From Pipra filicauda (taxonomy: Eukaryota; Chordata; Aves; Passeriformes; Pipridae): 64,000 bases of DNA. The position numbers and the translations under genes were made by a program. Positions 1 to 13,075 of this stretch are shown here, one piece after another (position 1 is the stretch's first letter; each line of letters starts with the position of its first letter). The DNA is taken from NCBI RefSeq assembly GCF_003945595.2, contig NW_024104502.1, positions 496,001 to 560,000 of the forward strand, given 5' to 3'. The notes below the pieces were generated by a model that was not told the origin of the DNA, did not search any database, and worked only from the letters and a program-made list of their open reading frames with translations.

Positions 1-2396
1 ACAGATGTGACACATCTCCTGATGTGGAACCCAGTTGTTTCCCCTCAGTGGGCACAGTACCCACTGTTACAAGAAGGGTTTTTCTCCACCTTTGTGGACA
101 AGGACTCCCAGAGCAGTCACCTTTACTGCTCCCCACACAGGGATGGGGCTCTGCTCAGGCTGCAGCTGCACTGGGGTTCCTCACAGTGTGAAATGGTTCT
201 CAGTAAATTGCCAATAACTTCAGCTCATTCTGCTGTGATAAAAAAATGAAAAATGGGTAGGGACAGGCTCAAAAATGGCTCTCCCACCCATCCCAAAATG
301 CTGGTTCCCAAATTGCATGAAGATATGCAGATCACTTACTTGGTAGACAAAAGGCAAAGGCATCACATGGGGCAAAAATATCCTTCCCATCCCCTCCCAT
401 CCCATCTCAAATGAACCTTACATTCTTCCTCTTCAAATAAGAGCTTCCCATAACACGTAAGGGAGGCTCTACCTCATCTGAGCATTTTCCTATCAGAATT
501 CAGGACATTCTCTGCATCTCCCAGCGTCAGGAGTTCAGCATGTTCATTACCTGCATCATGTCAGATCTATCTGATTCTTGCCTGGAACCTAAGGGTTGGG
601 TAGCAGTCAGGAACAATCAGATGGCCACCTGAGACACATTGAATTTCTTCCCAGAAATGGTTAAAAATTTGAGCTCACCTGCCAATTTTTTCAATAACCA
701 AAGTCTTAAAACAAAAACAAAAAAAACCCCAAAGCCAAAGAACCCTCACCTGCAGAAGAGGGAAACATATGAAAGAATTTGAAGTAGCTCCAGCAATGTG
801 GGCAGATACAGAGCTGACCCATTAAAATACACTTAAAAAATGCCCTCATGGTCTTTGGAACGGGAGCAGTGATTCCTAATGTGCTGTTTGACAGCTGCCA
901 GGGCCTTGCCAAGGGTGGTTCCTGCCCGGTGGTGAGTGAAGTGATTATTGTCTCCGCACTCAGCTCCACACCGAGTGTGGAAACCTGGGGCATGAAAGGC
1001 ACCAGAGAGATACACAATATTATTGCTGCTGTTACTATTATTTCACTGGCCTTTCACCTCACTCTCTGGCCGAGCAGCAGAATATGAGTATTCCTGACCA
1101 TCCCCAAGCCTGCCTTCAGTCAAGCCTCGTCTTTAGCACTGCAGACCTTCAGGTCTAATTTTTTCCCATCATCTCAGTTCACAGAGCCACAGACCATGTT
1201 TCTTTACCCAGTATTAACTTCAAAGTATTTTTCTTTTTAAAATACAAGTCAATGTTATTTGTTAAATGACTGTTTTGAACTTGGATCCAATATTTTTAGT
1301 AAAATAAAAAAGAAAAAAAAAAGTTTTGTTTTGTTTTATAACTGGAAGGGATCCAAACTATCCATGGCTTTTATAATCCAACTTCCTTATGAGTCAGGAC
1401 ATTTATTGCCAGAAAAATATTATTTTAACTTCATTAGTGCAATATAGCAGTGACATCTAGTGGCTTTCATCAGTGTCATGATAAGCAAGGGACAGGCAAA
1501 ACTGGCAGGATGTGGGAACAGACCCAGCTCAGGGGTTTATTACACCATTGTTGGGATCCGCTGGAAGATGGACAAGCTGTTTTATAGGATTTCCCAAAAT
1601 TAGAAAATTCTAACAATAATATAATGAAAATAAACTCTGAGACTGGAAATTCTAATCGTATGACACCCATAGGTGATTTCTTTAGCTCACATTTGTAACA
1701 AGTAAGGTAAAATTCCTGACTTTCTTCATCCCTCACACTGTGGAGCTCCTTCACCAGGAACTAGAGAGACAATATTCTCAACTTTCTAAATCAAAGCTCA
1801 GTCTAAGGCAATTTACAGACCACGTCACCTAAATGCCATGGGCACAGCCCAGTTCCTCTGGAAAAAACACAGGTCTTGTGACCCAGTTTTCCATAAAATA
1901 AGATTATGTCTTCAATGTTACCTGTTTTTCCCAGCTGAAGCCCCTCCTCAGGCCTTCAGCCAGGACACATTTGCACTCAGGAGTACCAGTGGGTTCAGGA
2001 TTGGCCTGTTGGGAACAGGACTATGGCAGTGCCATCACTGTCAGAGGCAGGGGCTGCTCACAGGGCTCCTGAAGGAAAACCGACACCAGAGTTTGGCAAA
2101 TGTAACACTTTTGGTGCTGGAATGGCCATTTATCATCAGCTTTGGAGCTGAAAATATTTTTTGTCAACTGTGCATTGATATTACAACCAACCTGGCTTTC
2201 TCTCTGGGCTTGCCTGCAAAAACTTAGCTGGGTACAAAAGTTGCCAGCTGTTGTTTGAAGACAAAGTTGGTTCTGCTCGACTGGTTTTGGAGTTTCAGGC
2301 CAGCAAAGCTTCCTGGGATTTCAAACTCTGCCACGGATCTTACACTTCATTCTGTCCCTTTGGCTCAGGAAGTCCTTCGTTGCTTGGTCAAACTGC
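1..2396. other. Intergenic unique DNA
   Basis: No gene, CR1 or RNA gene recognised. It holds only small A-rich runs (about 713-727 and 1302-1322). The short open frames show no domain, codon pattern or splice logic. Confidence 0.7.
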
Positions 2397-2977
2397 ATCA
2401 AAAGCAGGGTGGGCAGCAGGTCAAGGGAAAGGATTGTCCCCCTCCACTCTGCTCTCCTGAGACCCCACCTGGAGTGCTATCCACTGTTCTGGTGCCCCCA
2501 CCGTAAGGAGCACATGGAACTGCTGGAGCCAGTCCAGATCAGGGCCATGGAATTGCTGAGGGGACTGGAGCACCTCCCCTGCAACAGCGGGCTGAGAGCT
2601 GGGGCTGCTCAGCCTGGAGGGGAGAGGGTTGTGTGGAGACCTCCCAGCACCTGCCAGTGTCTGAAGGGGCTACAGGGATGCAGGAGAGGGATTTGCATCA
2701 GGAACTGGAGTGACAGGACAAGGGGGAAAGGGTACAAACTGATAGAGAGTAGATTTAGATTAGATATAAGAAAAAATTCTTCCCTGTGAGGGTGGGGAGG
2801 CCCTGGCACAGGGTGCCCAGAGAAGCTGTGGCTGCTCCGTCCCTGGAAGTGTCCAAGGCCAGGTTGGACGGGGCTTGGAGCAACCTGGGCTGGTGGAAGG
2901 TGTCCCTGCCCATGGCAGGGGGTGGAACTGGATGTTCTTTAAGGTCCCTTCCAACCCAAACCATTTTGTGATTCTGT
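2397..2977 (+). mobile_element. CR1 LINE, 3' fragment
   Basis: It begins with the first-strand module (CTCCTGAGACCCCACCTGGAG) and runs through GTGAGGGTGGGGAGGCCCTG to the TTCCAACCC tail and a final TGTGATTCTG. CR1 copies truncated at the 5' end and with this tail are the main bird repeat. There is no intact reading frame. Confidence 0.9.
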
Positions 2978-4844
2978 TCTAAACTTTCCACATAGAAGGC
3001 CTGTTTGACAAAAAAAGTCTCTAACTGAGAAAAAGATATTAATGCTTGTTTTATTTAGCTGTGGTCAGTCCAACTACATACAGAAAAGGAGACTAAATTT
3101 TGGGAAGCTTCTTTTGTAGAAGTACATTAGCCTGTGTTGGCTGGTTGATCTTAGATAAACCCCAGGGTTGCTCCACAGTGGACAGAAATCTTCCAGGAGC
3201 TTTGTGGGAAAGCCTGTGCTGGGTTCTGGCTGTGCAGGTAAGTGCCTGGCATGGGGGTGGATCCATGTGTGCATGTGTTTTATTAGGAAGGGATTTAGTT
3301 CTCCCTGTGCAGCAGTGACAGCCCCCAGAGGAAGGCAGAGCTGGGAAGGATCTGATCCAATATTTGTGCTGCGCCTGCACTTTGTGTCCCCGTGCCAATG
3401 TTGTTGCTCTGCTCTCCCTCCTCGGGATTATTAGGGGGTTTGAAACATTAAATATAATTACTGTCTTTGAAGTTTAGACTTCACAACTGAGGCAGTTTTT
3501 CCACGTTGGCAGTTAAGCTGCAGCCTCCTTCCACGGCTGGCAGGCCAAGGAAACAAATGCTCAGCAGCACATCTGCCTGGAGCAGCTCCGTGGGGTCACC
3601 CCACTGCTTCCAGCCCGGGTGGAGCTGCCCCACACCCACCCCCCTTGGGGTCGGAGCCGGGGGTGTCCTCCAGTGCAGCCCGTGGGACAGCCCTGGGGCT
3701 GTGGGTGATGGTCTCCAGCACAGGACACTGCCGTGCCCCAGGGCAGCACTCCCTGCGTGCTGGGAAAGGGTGAGTCAGAGCAGCGGCTTCAGGCAGACTT
3801 CAAATGCTCCAGCAGGTCTGGCAGAAATATTTATCCACCTGCATTTGCAAATATGCTCTACTTTCTCACTTTATAAATACACGGGATCCCGTTGAACACT
3901 TGGCCTGGCAGAGCCAAGCATGCCCCTTTTTATTTGATGAACCAGCTGTTTTTCTGGCCTGTTCATATAAACATATTTGTGTGTGTTGGTTTTGCAGTTC
4001 ACTGGGAAAAGAAACAGATGACAGGTTGTATGTGCATTTTTGTTATGTATAGAACTGCACCCAGAAAATTCTCTTCAGTCCATTTATGTGTTTGTTTTGC
4101 ACGAAGGGAAGCAGCACATAAAACGCTTCGAGAAGGCACAGGACTGGTGATGTTTTTCAACCAAACGGATGCAAAATCAATTCATACAGGTGAGATGCTG
4201 CAGTGGGTCTGTTTGCAGGTCACCTCGGGCTGCAGCACCATGTGATGTCAGTCTACACGTGGGACAGCTGAAGTAGCCTGGACAGTGAGCTCCTGCTTCC
4301 TTTGGTTTTGGCTTCCACACCCCTGTTTCCATGTGTAACCTGGCACTGGCATTCGAGATTCAGACCAGGTTTTTCAAAGGATCTGTGACAGTCTTTTGTG
4401 GCACTAAAATGCCATTTTTGTAGGTTGATGAGTCAAGAACTCACCTCCTGCATGGCACATGTGTGAACAGCAGCCACAGGCTCATTCTGTCCTGTGTGGA
4501 GGTTTGACAGGAGCTACTGCAACACCACAATCCCAACCAGCTCCTAAAATTGTAAGGGGATGTTAAGGACATTTTACCAGGCCTGAAAAAAGAAAACGTT
4601 TCAATATCCTATTGTGGCCTCTCTCCAGCCCTGTAACCTGCTGAGAACCAGACTTTAGAGTGCTGTGGCAGCCAATGCCTCTCAACTCTGACCTCTTTTT
4701 GAAGGCACTGTTTTTCATTCAGCTGCATTTTAGGCCTTTCCAAGGGAGACATGCGACTGGAACATCACATGGAAAACCTCAGTTTAATGCCCTGGCAGTT
4801 TGTCCAGGCAGTAACAGGTAATTGCATGGGCCCTTCAGCTCAGG
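2978..4844. other. Intergenic unique DNA
   Basis: No repeat or gene recognised. Two donor-like sites occur (GTGCAG then GTAAGTG near 3235; ACAG then GTGAGATG near 4188), but no acceptor and coding pair can be built around them. Confidence 0.65.
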
Positions 4845-5317
4845 AAGGTCCTGGAGGGGCTGGAGCAGGTGCAGAGAAGAGCAGCGAGGCTGGGGAAGGG
4901 ACTGGAGCACAAGTGCTGTGAGGAGAGGCTGAGGGAGCTGGGGGTGTTGAGGCTGGAGAAGAGGAGGCTCAGGGGAGACCTCCTCACTCTCTGCAACTCC
5001 CTGACAGGAGGGGGGAGCCAGGGGGGGGTCGGGCTCTTCTGCCAGGAACCAGCAGTAGGACAAGAGGGCTGGGTCTTCAGCTGTGCCAGGGGAGGTTTAG
5101 GTTGGGTATTAGGAAGAAATATTTTACAGAGAGAGTAATCAGGCCTTGGAATGGGCTGCCCAGGGAGGGGATGGATTCACCATCCCTGGAGGTGTTTAAA
5201 GTGAGACTGGATGTGACATCAGTGCCATGGTCTGGGAACCACAGCGGGGTTGGATCAAGGGTTGGACTTGAGCATCTCAGAGGTCTTTTCCAACCCAGCT
5301 GACTCTCTGATTCTATG
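4845..5317 (+). mobile_element. CR1 LINE, 3' fragment
   Basis: Contains GAGGGAGCTGGGGGTGTTGA and the GAGAAGAGGAGGCTC module, then ends CAACCCAGCTGACTCTCTGA and TTCTATG. It belongs to the same subfamily as 40258-40350, with which it shares the GGTCTGGGAACCACAGC segment in opposite orientation. Confidence 0.88.
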
Positions 5318-5758
5318 TAACACCACAGAAGTTGTGCAATCCCCGACATAAGGAACTTTGCCTCACACAGGTCACTGGAATTAGACAAAAGAGAAGATAT
5401 ACTCCTTGGAGGTGCCAGATTTCATCTTACCAGTTTAATTCTTTATACTTACCTTAAGAATGCATTTATTATTTAATATTTTGCTCCATTTCTGGTTGTC
5501 TTTGGGCCCAAATTGTAGAATCTAAAGCACTATCAAATGGCTCAACCTGGTAAATATTCGCATTTCACCGGCTACCTGAAATAATCTCAGTATGTTTTTA
5601 CAGCCATCTGCCCCTTCCATTTCATCAGCAATCCCACTGAACTCCTTCTCTTGGGCAACAACTGAAATTGTAAAAGACCTTGTTAGCATGTGTGTGATTT
5701 TAAGACATGATTTCACCACCAAGCAAAAACACAGAAGGCAAGTGGCAGTCTACAGTTT

Positions 5759-6043
5759 CCTGAGGGGCAGAGGAGGGGCAGGGACTGAGCTCTGCTCTGG
5801 GGGGACCAGGGACAGCAGACAGGGAATGGCTGGAGCTGTGTCAGGGCAGGCTCAGGTTGGATCTCAGGCAAAGGTTCTTCCCCCAGAGGCTGGTTGGGCA
5901 CTGCCCAGGCTCCCCAGGGCAGTGGGCACAGCCCCAAGGTTGCCAGAGCTCCAGGAGGGTTTGGCTGATCCTCTGGGGCACAGGGGGTGACTCTTGGGGA
6001 TGGGCCTGTGCAGGCCAAGGGTCACATTCTGTGACTGTGAAGT
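5759..6043 (+). mobile_element. CR1 LINE, 3' fragment
   Basis: Nearly the same as 32195-32568 and 43741-44132 over GAATGGCTGGAGCTGTGTCA, the CAAAGGTTCTTCCCCCAGAG box and the GGGGTGACTCTTGGGG box. It ends CATTCTGTGACTGTGA. Confidence 0.88.
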
Positions 6044-8710
6044 TAACAAAGAAAGCTCATTTTCCAAAAGACAGTCTTGTCTCCCTGATCCTTTGGAACT
6101 GGCATCCCAACAGCAGCAGCTCTAGCCCAAATATGACCTGAGGTTCTATTTCATTTTGAAGAATAATCTAATGCTATTTACTTCCTTTGGAATTTCACAC
6201 AATTTTTTCTTTCCCTGTAGAAGTTTGAAACAACTTTATTTGCCACCTCCTGGGGATGTGATGCAGGGCAGGACACTCGTGTGACACACCTGCACTCACG
6301 TGCTCCCCACAGTGCAGGGAGTGGCTCTGCTGGGGGGGGATGTGCCTGCTCTGCCCAAACATTCACTGTTCCTTTCATGTGCCCCAGGCAAACACAGCCC
6401 CCTTGGCCCCCTCCGGCAGTCGGACAACCCCAGCTGGACTGGCACCAGAAATCACTACTTAATCCTCAGCTGAGCCAGGTGGCTGAATATATGGGAGAGG
6501 AATCATTTCCAAGTTGCGTGCCAAGCTCATGTTCTCTGCAGTGGGGCCCCACTTTGTGCTGGGGAAGAGCTGGGACTGTGAATCGCAGTGTCATGGGATG
6601 CTCTGGGCAGAGAATCCACTGCTGTTGGCTGGAGGTGCTGAGAGACAGCTCTGATCCTGCTGTAGCTCTGAAAATAGATCTGCACCTGCTATTAACATCA
6701 GCTCTGCCATCAAAACCCTGTCCAAGGGTGTAAATAACTCATGAACAAGAGAGATTTTGAAAATAGACTCCACTCATCCTCCCCATCAAGGAAACAACCC
6801 AGACAAGGAGTCCAAATCTTTCTGACCATTCAAAAGTTGAGACAGCACATAACAAGGGTTAGAAAGACAACCCCAGCTGACAACTGTGCAATGGAAGTGA
6901 GCAACAGACTCACCTGAATTAAGAAATTCTGTCAAAGATCCAGGTATAAATTGACTTGAAAGCACCTGAAGAACTCCCAGGGTAATGAAATGATCCTGCA
7001 CGTGCCAGCTTCCAGCTTCTCTGCCCCTTGTCCTGCTCCCTCTTTGCCTTGCATGTGGGTTCCAAACTTGTCAGTGCACTGACTGTCCCTTTCTGTCTCC
7101 TGGTTTGTACCTGCTGCCCAGGGTCACAGTTGCAACTGAATGTGGTGTTTATTCTGTGAATAAAAGTATGAGAAGGTAGTAAAAGATGGCATAAGGAAAA
7201 ATTTCAAAACCAACTAATCATTTAAAACATTTTTATTCTGGTTTATGGCTTGAACTGCTTGAAATTCAATATTTGGGTTGTGAAGTAGTTCAACAATGCC
7301 TCTAAATTAATCTTCAACCACTGTGATTTCCAAAATCATATGACATTTTTCAAAATCTTTACCCATGAATTTAAAGTGAGGACAAAAAGCCCCATCCATT
7401 CCAAGAGGCAGAGAATGTTTATTCCCAGGCAAAGTTGGAGGGTATGCATTGGAGGAAGTTGTTTTTGAAGGTGATTACAAACTATTTACAAGAAATACGT
7501 TCTGGTGTTGCTAAGAAGGAGCTGGATAATGAACAAGGATATGCACAGTAATAAAATCCAAATATACAGGGATTATAAATGCAAAACGAGCAATGGCAGC
7601 TTCAGCTGTCTCTGTCTGCTGGTTTACCCAGCTGTGGGCTTGAGGTCACTGCACCACTTGCTTAAAACCAATGGTCTCATGTCTCATGCACAAGTAACAT
7701 TTCAGTTCAAACCAGTCCCAGCTGGTGCCCAAACCCTCCTGTCTGCCCAGGCCCTGCCTTGCCCGAGCTCAGCCTGAGCAGAGCAGGACCAGCCCTGTGT
7801 GAGGAGGGTCCTCACACTGCCAGCCCAGACCCTTCCTGTGACCCTGCTCCCACTGGGGACTGTGTTAGTGGGAACCAGGCTGGATTTGTGCTGAACTCTC
7901 CTCAAAGATGGAGAAGTAAAGCCCCTGGTTTGGCACAGGTGACCTTGAACTGTCTCAGAATAAGCTAAAATAAAGCTTGCCTCAAGTTTGTGTCCCCATT
8001 GCCCTTGACCTCTGATGGCCCTGTGGTTCACAGGAATTCTGATGCTCTTCCCACACCATATCATGGCACTGGCTGAGAAAAAGGACACATGTCCAGTCCA
8101 TGATGTTCCTGAAAAAACAATGTTGATTTTCCTTAAAAAGGGATATCATCCAGGTGCCTGTTCTCCTGCTGCAGGAGCTGAGAAGGAGCATGGCCCAGCA
8201 TATTTGGATTGTGTCACATGGGACAAGTTAAACACTCAGCAATGGGCTCAGGAATTGCCAAAATGTCACAGAGGTAGTGGAAGAAGCGAAAGTCTGGCCA
8301 GCTCTCACATGAATGTGTGCTGGCTCCAGAATTCCTGCTGGAAGCCTATGTGGCAACTTGAATTTCCTCATTTCACTCCTCTTGTTTCAGTTATCCGGTC
8401 ATGGAGTGAAAAAGCAAAACAAAAGAAGAGCACCCAAGGTACGTGATTAATCACTCCCATTAATGGCCAAAGGCAAAGTCACAGCAAATCATTCCCCAGT
8501 GCTCTGCTGACACACACTGGGCTGGGGGCTCAGCCAGCTCTGACCAGCAGACTCCTAGAAATGTGTGTTTGCAGGAAACTCATCAACAGACAAAATATGA
8601 TATTTGTTACTGGCATCTTTTCCAGTTCTATTATTTGCCTAATATGGCAAAACATGGTCAGGATGAAGCAGAAGGTGCAAACAAACCATGCTGTGCTCAC
8701 CAGGAAACCA
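6044..8710. other. Intergenic unique DNA
   Basis: No gene or repeat recognised. AT-rich between about 7140 and 7600. Confidence 0.65.
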
Positions 8711-9091
8711 GCTGGGCAGGAGGGCTGGAGGAGAGGGTGTGGAGTGGAGACCTCATAGCAGCCTCCCAGTACTGAAGGGGCCTGTGGGGATAGGGACACT
8801 TCACCAGGAACTGGAGGGACAGGACAAGGGGGAATGGCTTCACACTGACAGAGGGTAGATTTAGATGGGATATGGGGAAGAAACTCTTCCCTGTGAGGGT
8901 GGGGAGGCCCTGGCACAGGTTGCCCAGAGAAACTGTGGCTGCCCCTGGATCCCTGGAAGTGTCCAAGGCCAGGTTGGACGGGGCTTGGAGCAACCTGGGC
9001 TAGTGGAAGGTGTCCCTGCCCATGGCAGGGGGTGGAACGAGATGATCTTCAAGTCCCTTTCAACCCAGGTCATTCTGTGATTCTATGATTC
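8711..9091 (+). mobile_element. CR1 LINE, 3' fragment
   Basis: Starts at the GGAGACCTCATAGCAGCCTC module and ends in CAACCCAGGTCATTCTGTGA and TTCTATGATTCC. It resembles 53072-53438 closely, including GGCTGCCCCTGGATCCCTGG. Confidence 0.9.
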
Positions 9092-9714
9092 CATCCCACC
9101 TGGAAGGACACCTGACTTAATTTCCAGGAAGGATTCAGATCTCTCAGCTGCCACAAGTGGGGCACGACTTCCAAAAACTTTCCTAAAATTCAGTCCCACA
9201 CACAGGTTTTCAAAAGCATGTGCTGCCAGATGCTCAGAGCCCTTGGGAAAACCCAGCCATCCAACATGGTCCCTAAACAAGGGCTGGACCCTCCTGGATT
9301 TAACCCTTCCGAGCTGAGAACCTCACTGCAGGCTTGCTATTGTCTCACAGTGGCCATCAGGTGCACCAGAAAAAGGAAACCTTGAGGGCAACAGATCTTA
9401 TCCAAGGTCATCCAAGCAGAAATGCCTTGCTCTGCAAACTCCTTTTCTCCATGGGCTCCCCTCCCACTGTGCCCCGAGTGGCACCGGGATGGATCAGGAC
9501 CAGCACACAACACACAGCTGTAAATAGACCACAGAGAATGGTGTTTCATTTTGTATTCTCAGCTTGCCAACAGAGATTAGGCCATGTGTCTGCCTGTGAG
9601 AGAGACAACTTAAGACCTGGAATAAAAGCTACAAAATTTTCCTTTGTACATAGATATGGAACGAGGGCCCCTAAGTGAGATCAAGGCTCTGGTGTGGCCA
9701 AATGAAAAGATCCA

Positions 9715-9812
9715 CATGGAAAGTGTCCCTGCTCATGGCAGAGGGGTGGGACAAGATGATCTTTAAGGCCCCTCCCAACCCAAACTGTTCAGTGATTCTG
9801 TGATTCTGTGAA
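9715..9812 (+). mobile_element. CR1 LINE, short 3' tail
   Basis: Only the last 100 bases remain: GGAAAGTGTCCCTGCTCATG, the CCCCTCCCAACCCAAACTG box and a repeated TGATTCTG end. Confidence 0.85.
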
Positions 9813-10268
9813 TGGAATCAGAGCCCCACCTCTGACTTGGGGGGGCTGCCCACCACTCACCCTCCAAAGCTCATCCAACTCCAGCTCCTTCCCATGGCTG
9901 GGATCTTCACCCCACCACTTGTCTGCCATCTGAGACAGTGCCATGGCAGAGTTTAGACCAAGGAAAGAGTCTGACAAAACCAGGCTGTGGAAAAGCTACC
10001 AAAACTTCACCTGTAGAAAGCTGCCAAAGCCCAAGGAGAACCCAAACCCACTGTCACTGACACGGATACAGCTCAGGCAGAGAGAAACTGGAAAAGGAGC
10101 CAAATGCAATGCACAAGGAAGTCCTGCTCTGAGGCATTGTTCCCAATAAATTAGACTGCTCTGAAGTGAATTACCCAACTACAGCATCTCTACTTTCTCT
10201 TTTGCATCCATGCACCCTGAAAGAACCACAGGGAAATAAAGACCACAGGATCTCGTAAGTACCTGTTT

Positions 10269-10540
10269 GAATCACAGAATCCCAGAATGGTTTCTATTGG
10301 AAAGGATCTTAAATCCATCTCATCCCACGCCCTGCCATGGGCAGGAACACCTTCCACTAGCCCAGGTTGCTCCAAGCCCTGTCCAACCTGGCCTTGGACA
10401 CTTCCAGGGATCCAGGGGCAGCCACAGCTTCTCTGGGTAACCTGTGCCAGGGCCTCCCCACCCTCACAGAGAAGGATTTCTCCCATATATCTGACATAAG
10501 CTTCCCCTCTTTCAGTCTGAACTCCTCTTTTTAGTTTGAT
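10269..10540 (-). mobile_element. CR1 LINE, 3' fragment
   Basis: On the plus strand it opens with the reversed tail AATCACAGAATCCCAGAATG and continues through CTTCCACTAGCCCAGGTTGC to CACAGAGAAGGATTTCTCCC. Same subfamily as the copies at 2397 and 47607, in reverse. Confidence 0.88.
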
Positions 10541-11837
10541 GGCACTGCAACAACATCACTCAGCAGTTCAGGGCATTTTGCCCACACCTTCCCATCCTGA
10601 CATGGGGTTAAACAGGGCCCCAGAACATCTTAAATCCAACATCTCTAGTGCAAATGCCTGCAGGCTTCATAATATCCCCAAGGATTATGCAGAGTCAGAA
10701 AACCTCCTGAGATATGTAAATATGCAGGAGGGGTAGGACAGAAGAGACAAACACAAGCAAAAAACCAGTTGGTCTGTGCAGGCTGAAAACTGCACATACC
10801 CACATTTAGGGAGTGTGTGCATCCCAGCAAACCCAGAGGGACACTTCTTGTCTATTTTCTTGTCCAGTAACAGGACCAAGACTATTTCTCCTACAGAAAT
10901 AAAACAAGAAGTGTGTTTCCCCTGCTCCTTCTTTGCTGGAAGGGCCACGATCTTCTACTAAGATGTTCCAGAGCAGCTCCAAAGCACAGGGTGCTGTGAG
11001 GAGGGCACAGGAGGGAGCACACTCCTGCAGGGGCAGCATTATCTCCTCAGGGTGTCTGAATCAGCTCAGGCATCTGCCAACCCCACACCTACTGCTGAAC
11101 CAGGCCCTGCCAGCTGGGCTTGGAAGGGAAAGTTCATTTGTTCTTCAGCATCACTCTGTGCCTTGCTGGTCACACAGGGCTGATTTTGGTACTGCTTTCA
11201 TTGCTGCTCTTGCCATGAATATATGATTCTTCATGATTTTTCTCCCTCCATTCCAATTTTCTTTCCAACCCCTGTCAAGGTAACTGGTGCAGGCATTTAT
11301 GGCCTTTCTGTTGGGTGAAATGTGATCTTCAGCAAAGCAGAGTTTGACCTCCCCTGCCTTCAGGCCAGCACAGCTTTCTCCTGAGGCATCCCTGGCACTG
11401 GGTATACACGGGGTTTTCCCACAGCAGTAAGAGTGGTGCCAGAGAAAAAACAATATTTTTTTCAAAATGAACAATGCACATTCACACACACCCCTGTGCT
11501 AGAGGGGCTGTGAGGTCCTACCCAAAAGTCAGAGCTGGGGAGCAGTGCAGACCAGGGCATCCCCAGCAAGAGATTCAAACTACAGTGCAGGCTCTCCCTT
11601 TTTTTCAGGGGAAACACAGATAAATACAGAGGTACCTCAGGCCCAGGATCCAGCCTGGTACTCTGATAAACCACCTGCTTGCCTGAAAAAAACAAATTCT
11701 CCTATGGGGGCACAGTCACTTCCACATCAATCCTTTTCCAAGTCCTGTTTGTAGCTAATTTCCAGGACATGACATCAGCATCTCCTGAGGTCCTTTATGA
11801 GCCTTGGAGTTCAGTAACTGCCACCATAAATTTGGAA
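10541..11837. other. Intergenic unique DNA
   Basis: No gene or repeat recognised. Confidence 0.65.
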
Positions 11838-12570
11838 GATGAAGTTCAGCAAGGGGAAGTGCTGGATTCTGCCCCTGGGATGGGGCAACCCTGGATGGAT
11901 GGACAGACTGGGAATGAGAGGCTGGAAAGCAGTGCTGGGAAAAGGCCCTGGGGGTCCTGATCAGTGGCCAGTTGGCCCTGAGTCAGCAGTGCCCTGGCAG
12001 CCAGGAGGGACATCCCTGTCCTGGGGCATCAGGGAGGGGATTGTCCTGCTCTGCTCTGCCCTGGGGTGGCCTCACCTCAACATTGGGGCAGTTTGGGGGG
12101 ACACAATGGAAGAAGGGTCTAAAGGTTGGAAAGTGTCCAAAGGAGGGGCACAAAGATGGGGAAGAGTCTGGAGGGGTCACACAAGGAGTAGCTGAGGACA
12201 CTTGGTGTGTTCAGCTGGAGAGGAGGAGACTGAGGTCAGACCTCACCAGGGTCTGCAGCTCCTCCCGAGGGGCAGCTCCATCTCTGCTCTGTGTGAGCAG
12301 GGACAGCACCCAGGGAATGGCTGGAGCTGTGTCAGGGCAGGGTCAGGTTGGATCTCAGCCAAAGGTTCTTCCCCCAGAGGCTGGTTGGGCACTGCCCAGG
12401 CTCCCCAGGGCAGTGGGCACAGCCCCAAGGCTGCCAGAGCTCCAGGAGGGTTTGGCTGATCCTATGGGGCACAGGGGGTGACTCTTGGGGCTGGGCCTGT
12501 GCAGGGCCAGGGGTTGGACTGGATGATCCTTGTGGGTCCCTTCAACCCAGCACGTTCTGTGACTCTGTGA
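11838..12570 (+). mobile_element. CR1 LINE, longest plus-strand fragment of the intergenic part
   Basis: About 730 bases. It begins in the module GAAGTTCAGCAAGGGGAAGT, which lies upstream of the usual 3' region, passes CACTTGGTGTGTTCAGCTGG and ends GTTCTGTGACTCTGTGA. Frames are broken, so it is not active. Confidence 0.9.
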
Positions 12571-12978
12571 AGGCAGCAGCTCTCCAGCTGTTTGGCAGCT
12601 CTGCCCAGCTCTTTGGGCTGATCTGTATTTCCCTAAAACCTTTCCAGTGCTTGAGAACATGCACCTTAGCTGTGGTAGATCCCTGAGGAGCCCCCTGCCC
12701 TATCCTCTCCATTTATCTCTTCCCCCAGAACTGAGCAGTTTGTCCTTCCTTGGCATCACCAGCAAATTTAAAACATCCCATTGTGTATGGGATCAAGAAC
12801 CACGGCTTTGTGGCAGCATCTTTCCCTCCCCAACACTCCTGCCCAGGCTTTCTCTGCAGTTTTCATTTGCATTTGGGCTTTTCATTGGTGAATTTGCAAA
12901 ATTTTGCCAGGTTTTGACACCAGTGGCAGAAAGAGACAAAATGAGATGGAGGCAGCGTGGGGGTACACATGGGAAGCA

Positions 12979-13075
12979 TCACAAAATCACAGAATGTGCT
13001 GAGTTGGAAGGCACCCACAAGGATCATTGAGTCCAGCTCCTGGCCCAGCACAGGCCCACTCCCAAGAGTCAAACC
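12979..13075 (-). mobile_element. CR1 LINE, short 3' tail
   Basis: The reversed tail ATCACAAAATCACAGAATGT is followed by GAGTTGGAAGGCACCCACAA and CCAGCTCCTGGCCCAGCACA. Confidence 0.85.

Noticed and set aside
3228..4195. Donor-like sites suggesting exons of an unknown gene
   Set aside because: No matching acceptors, no sustained coding frame and no recognisable protein.
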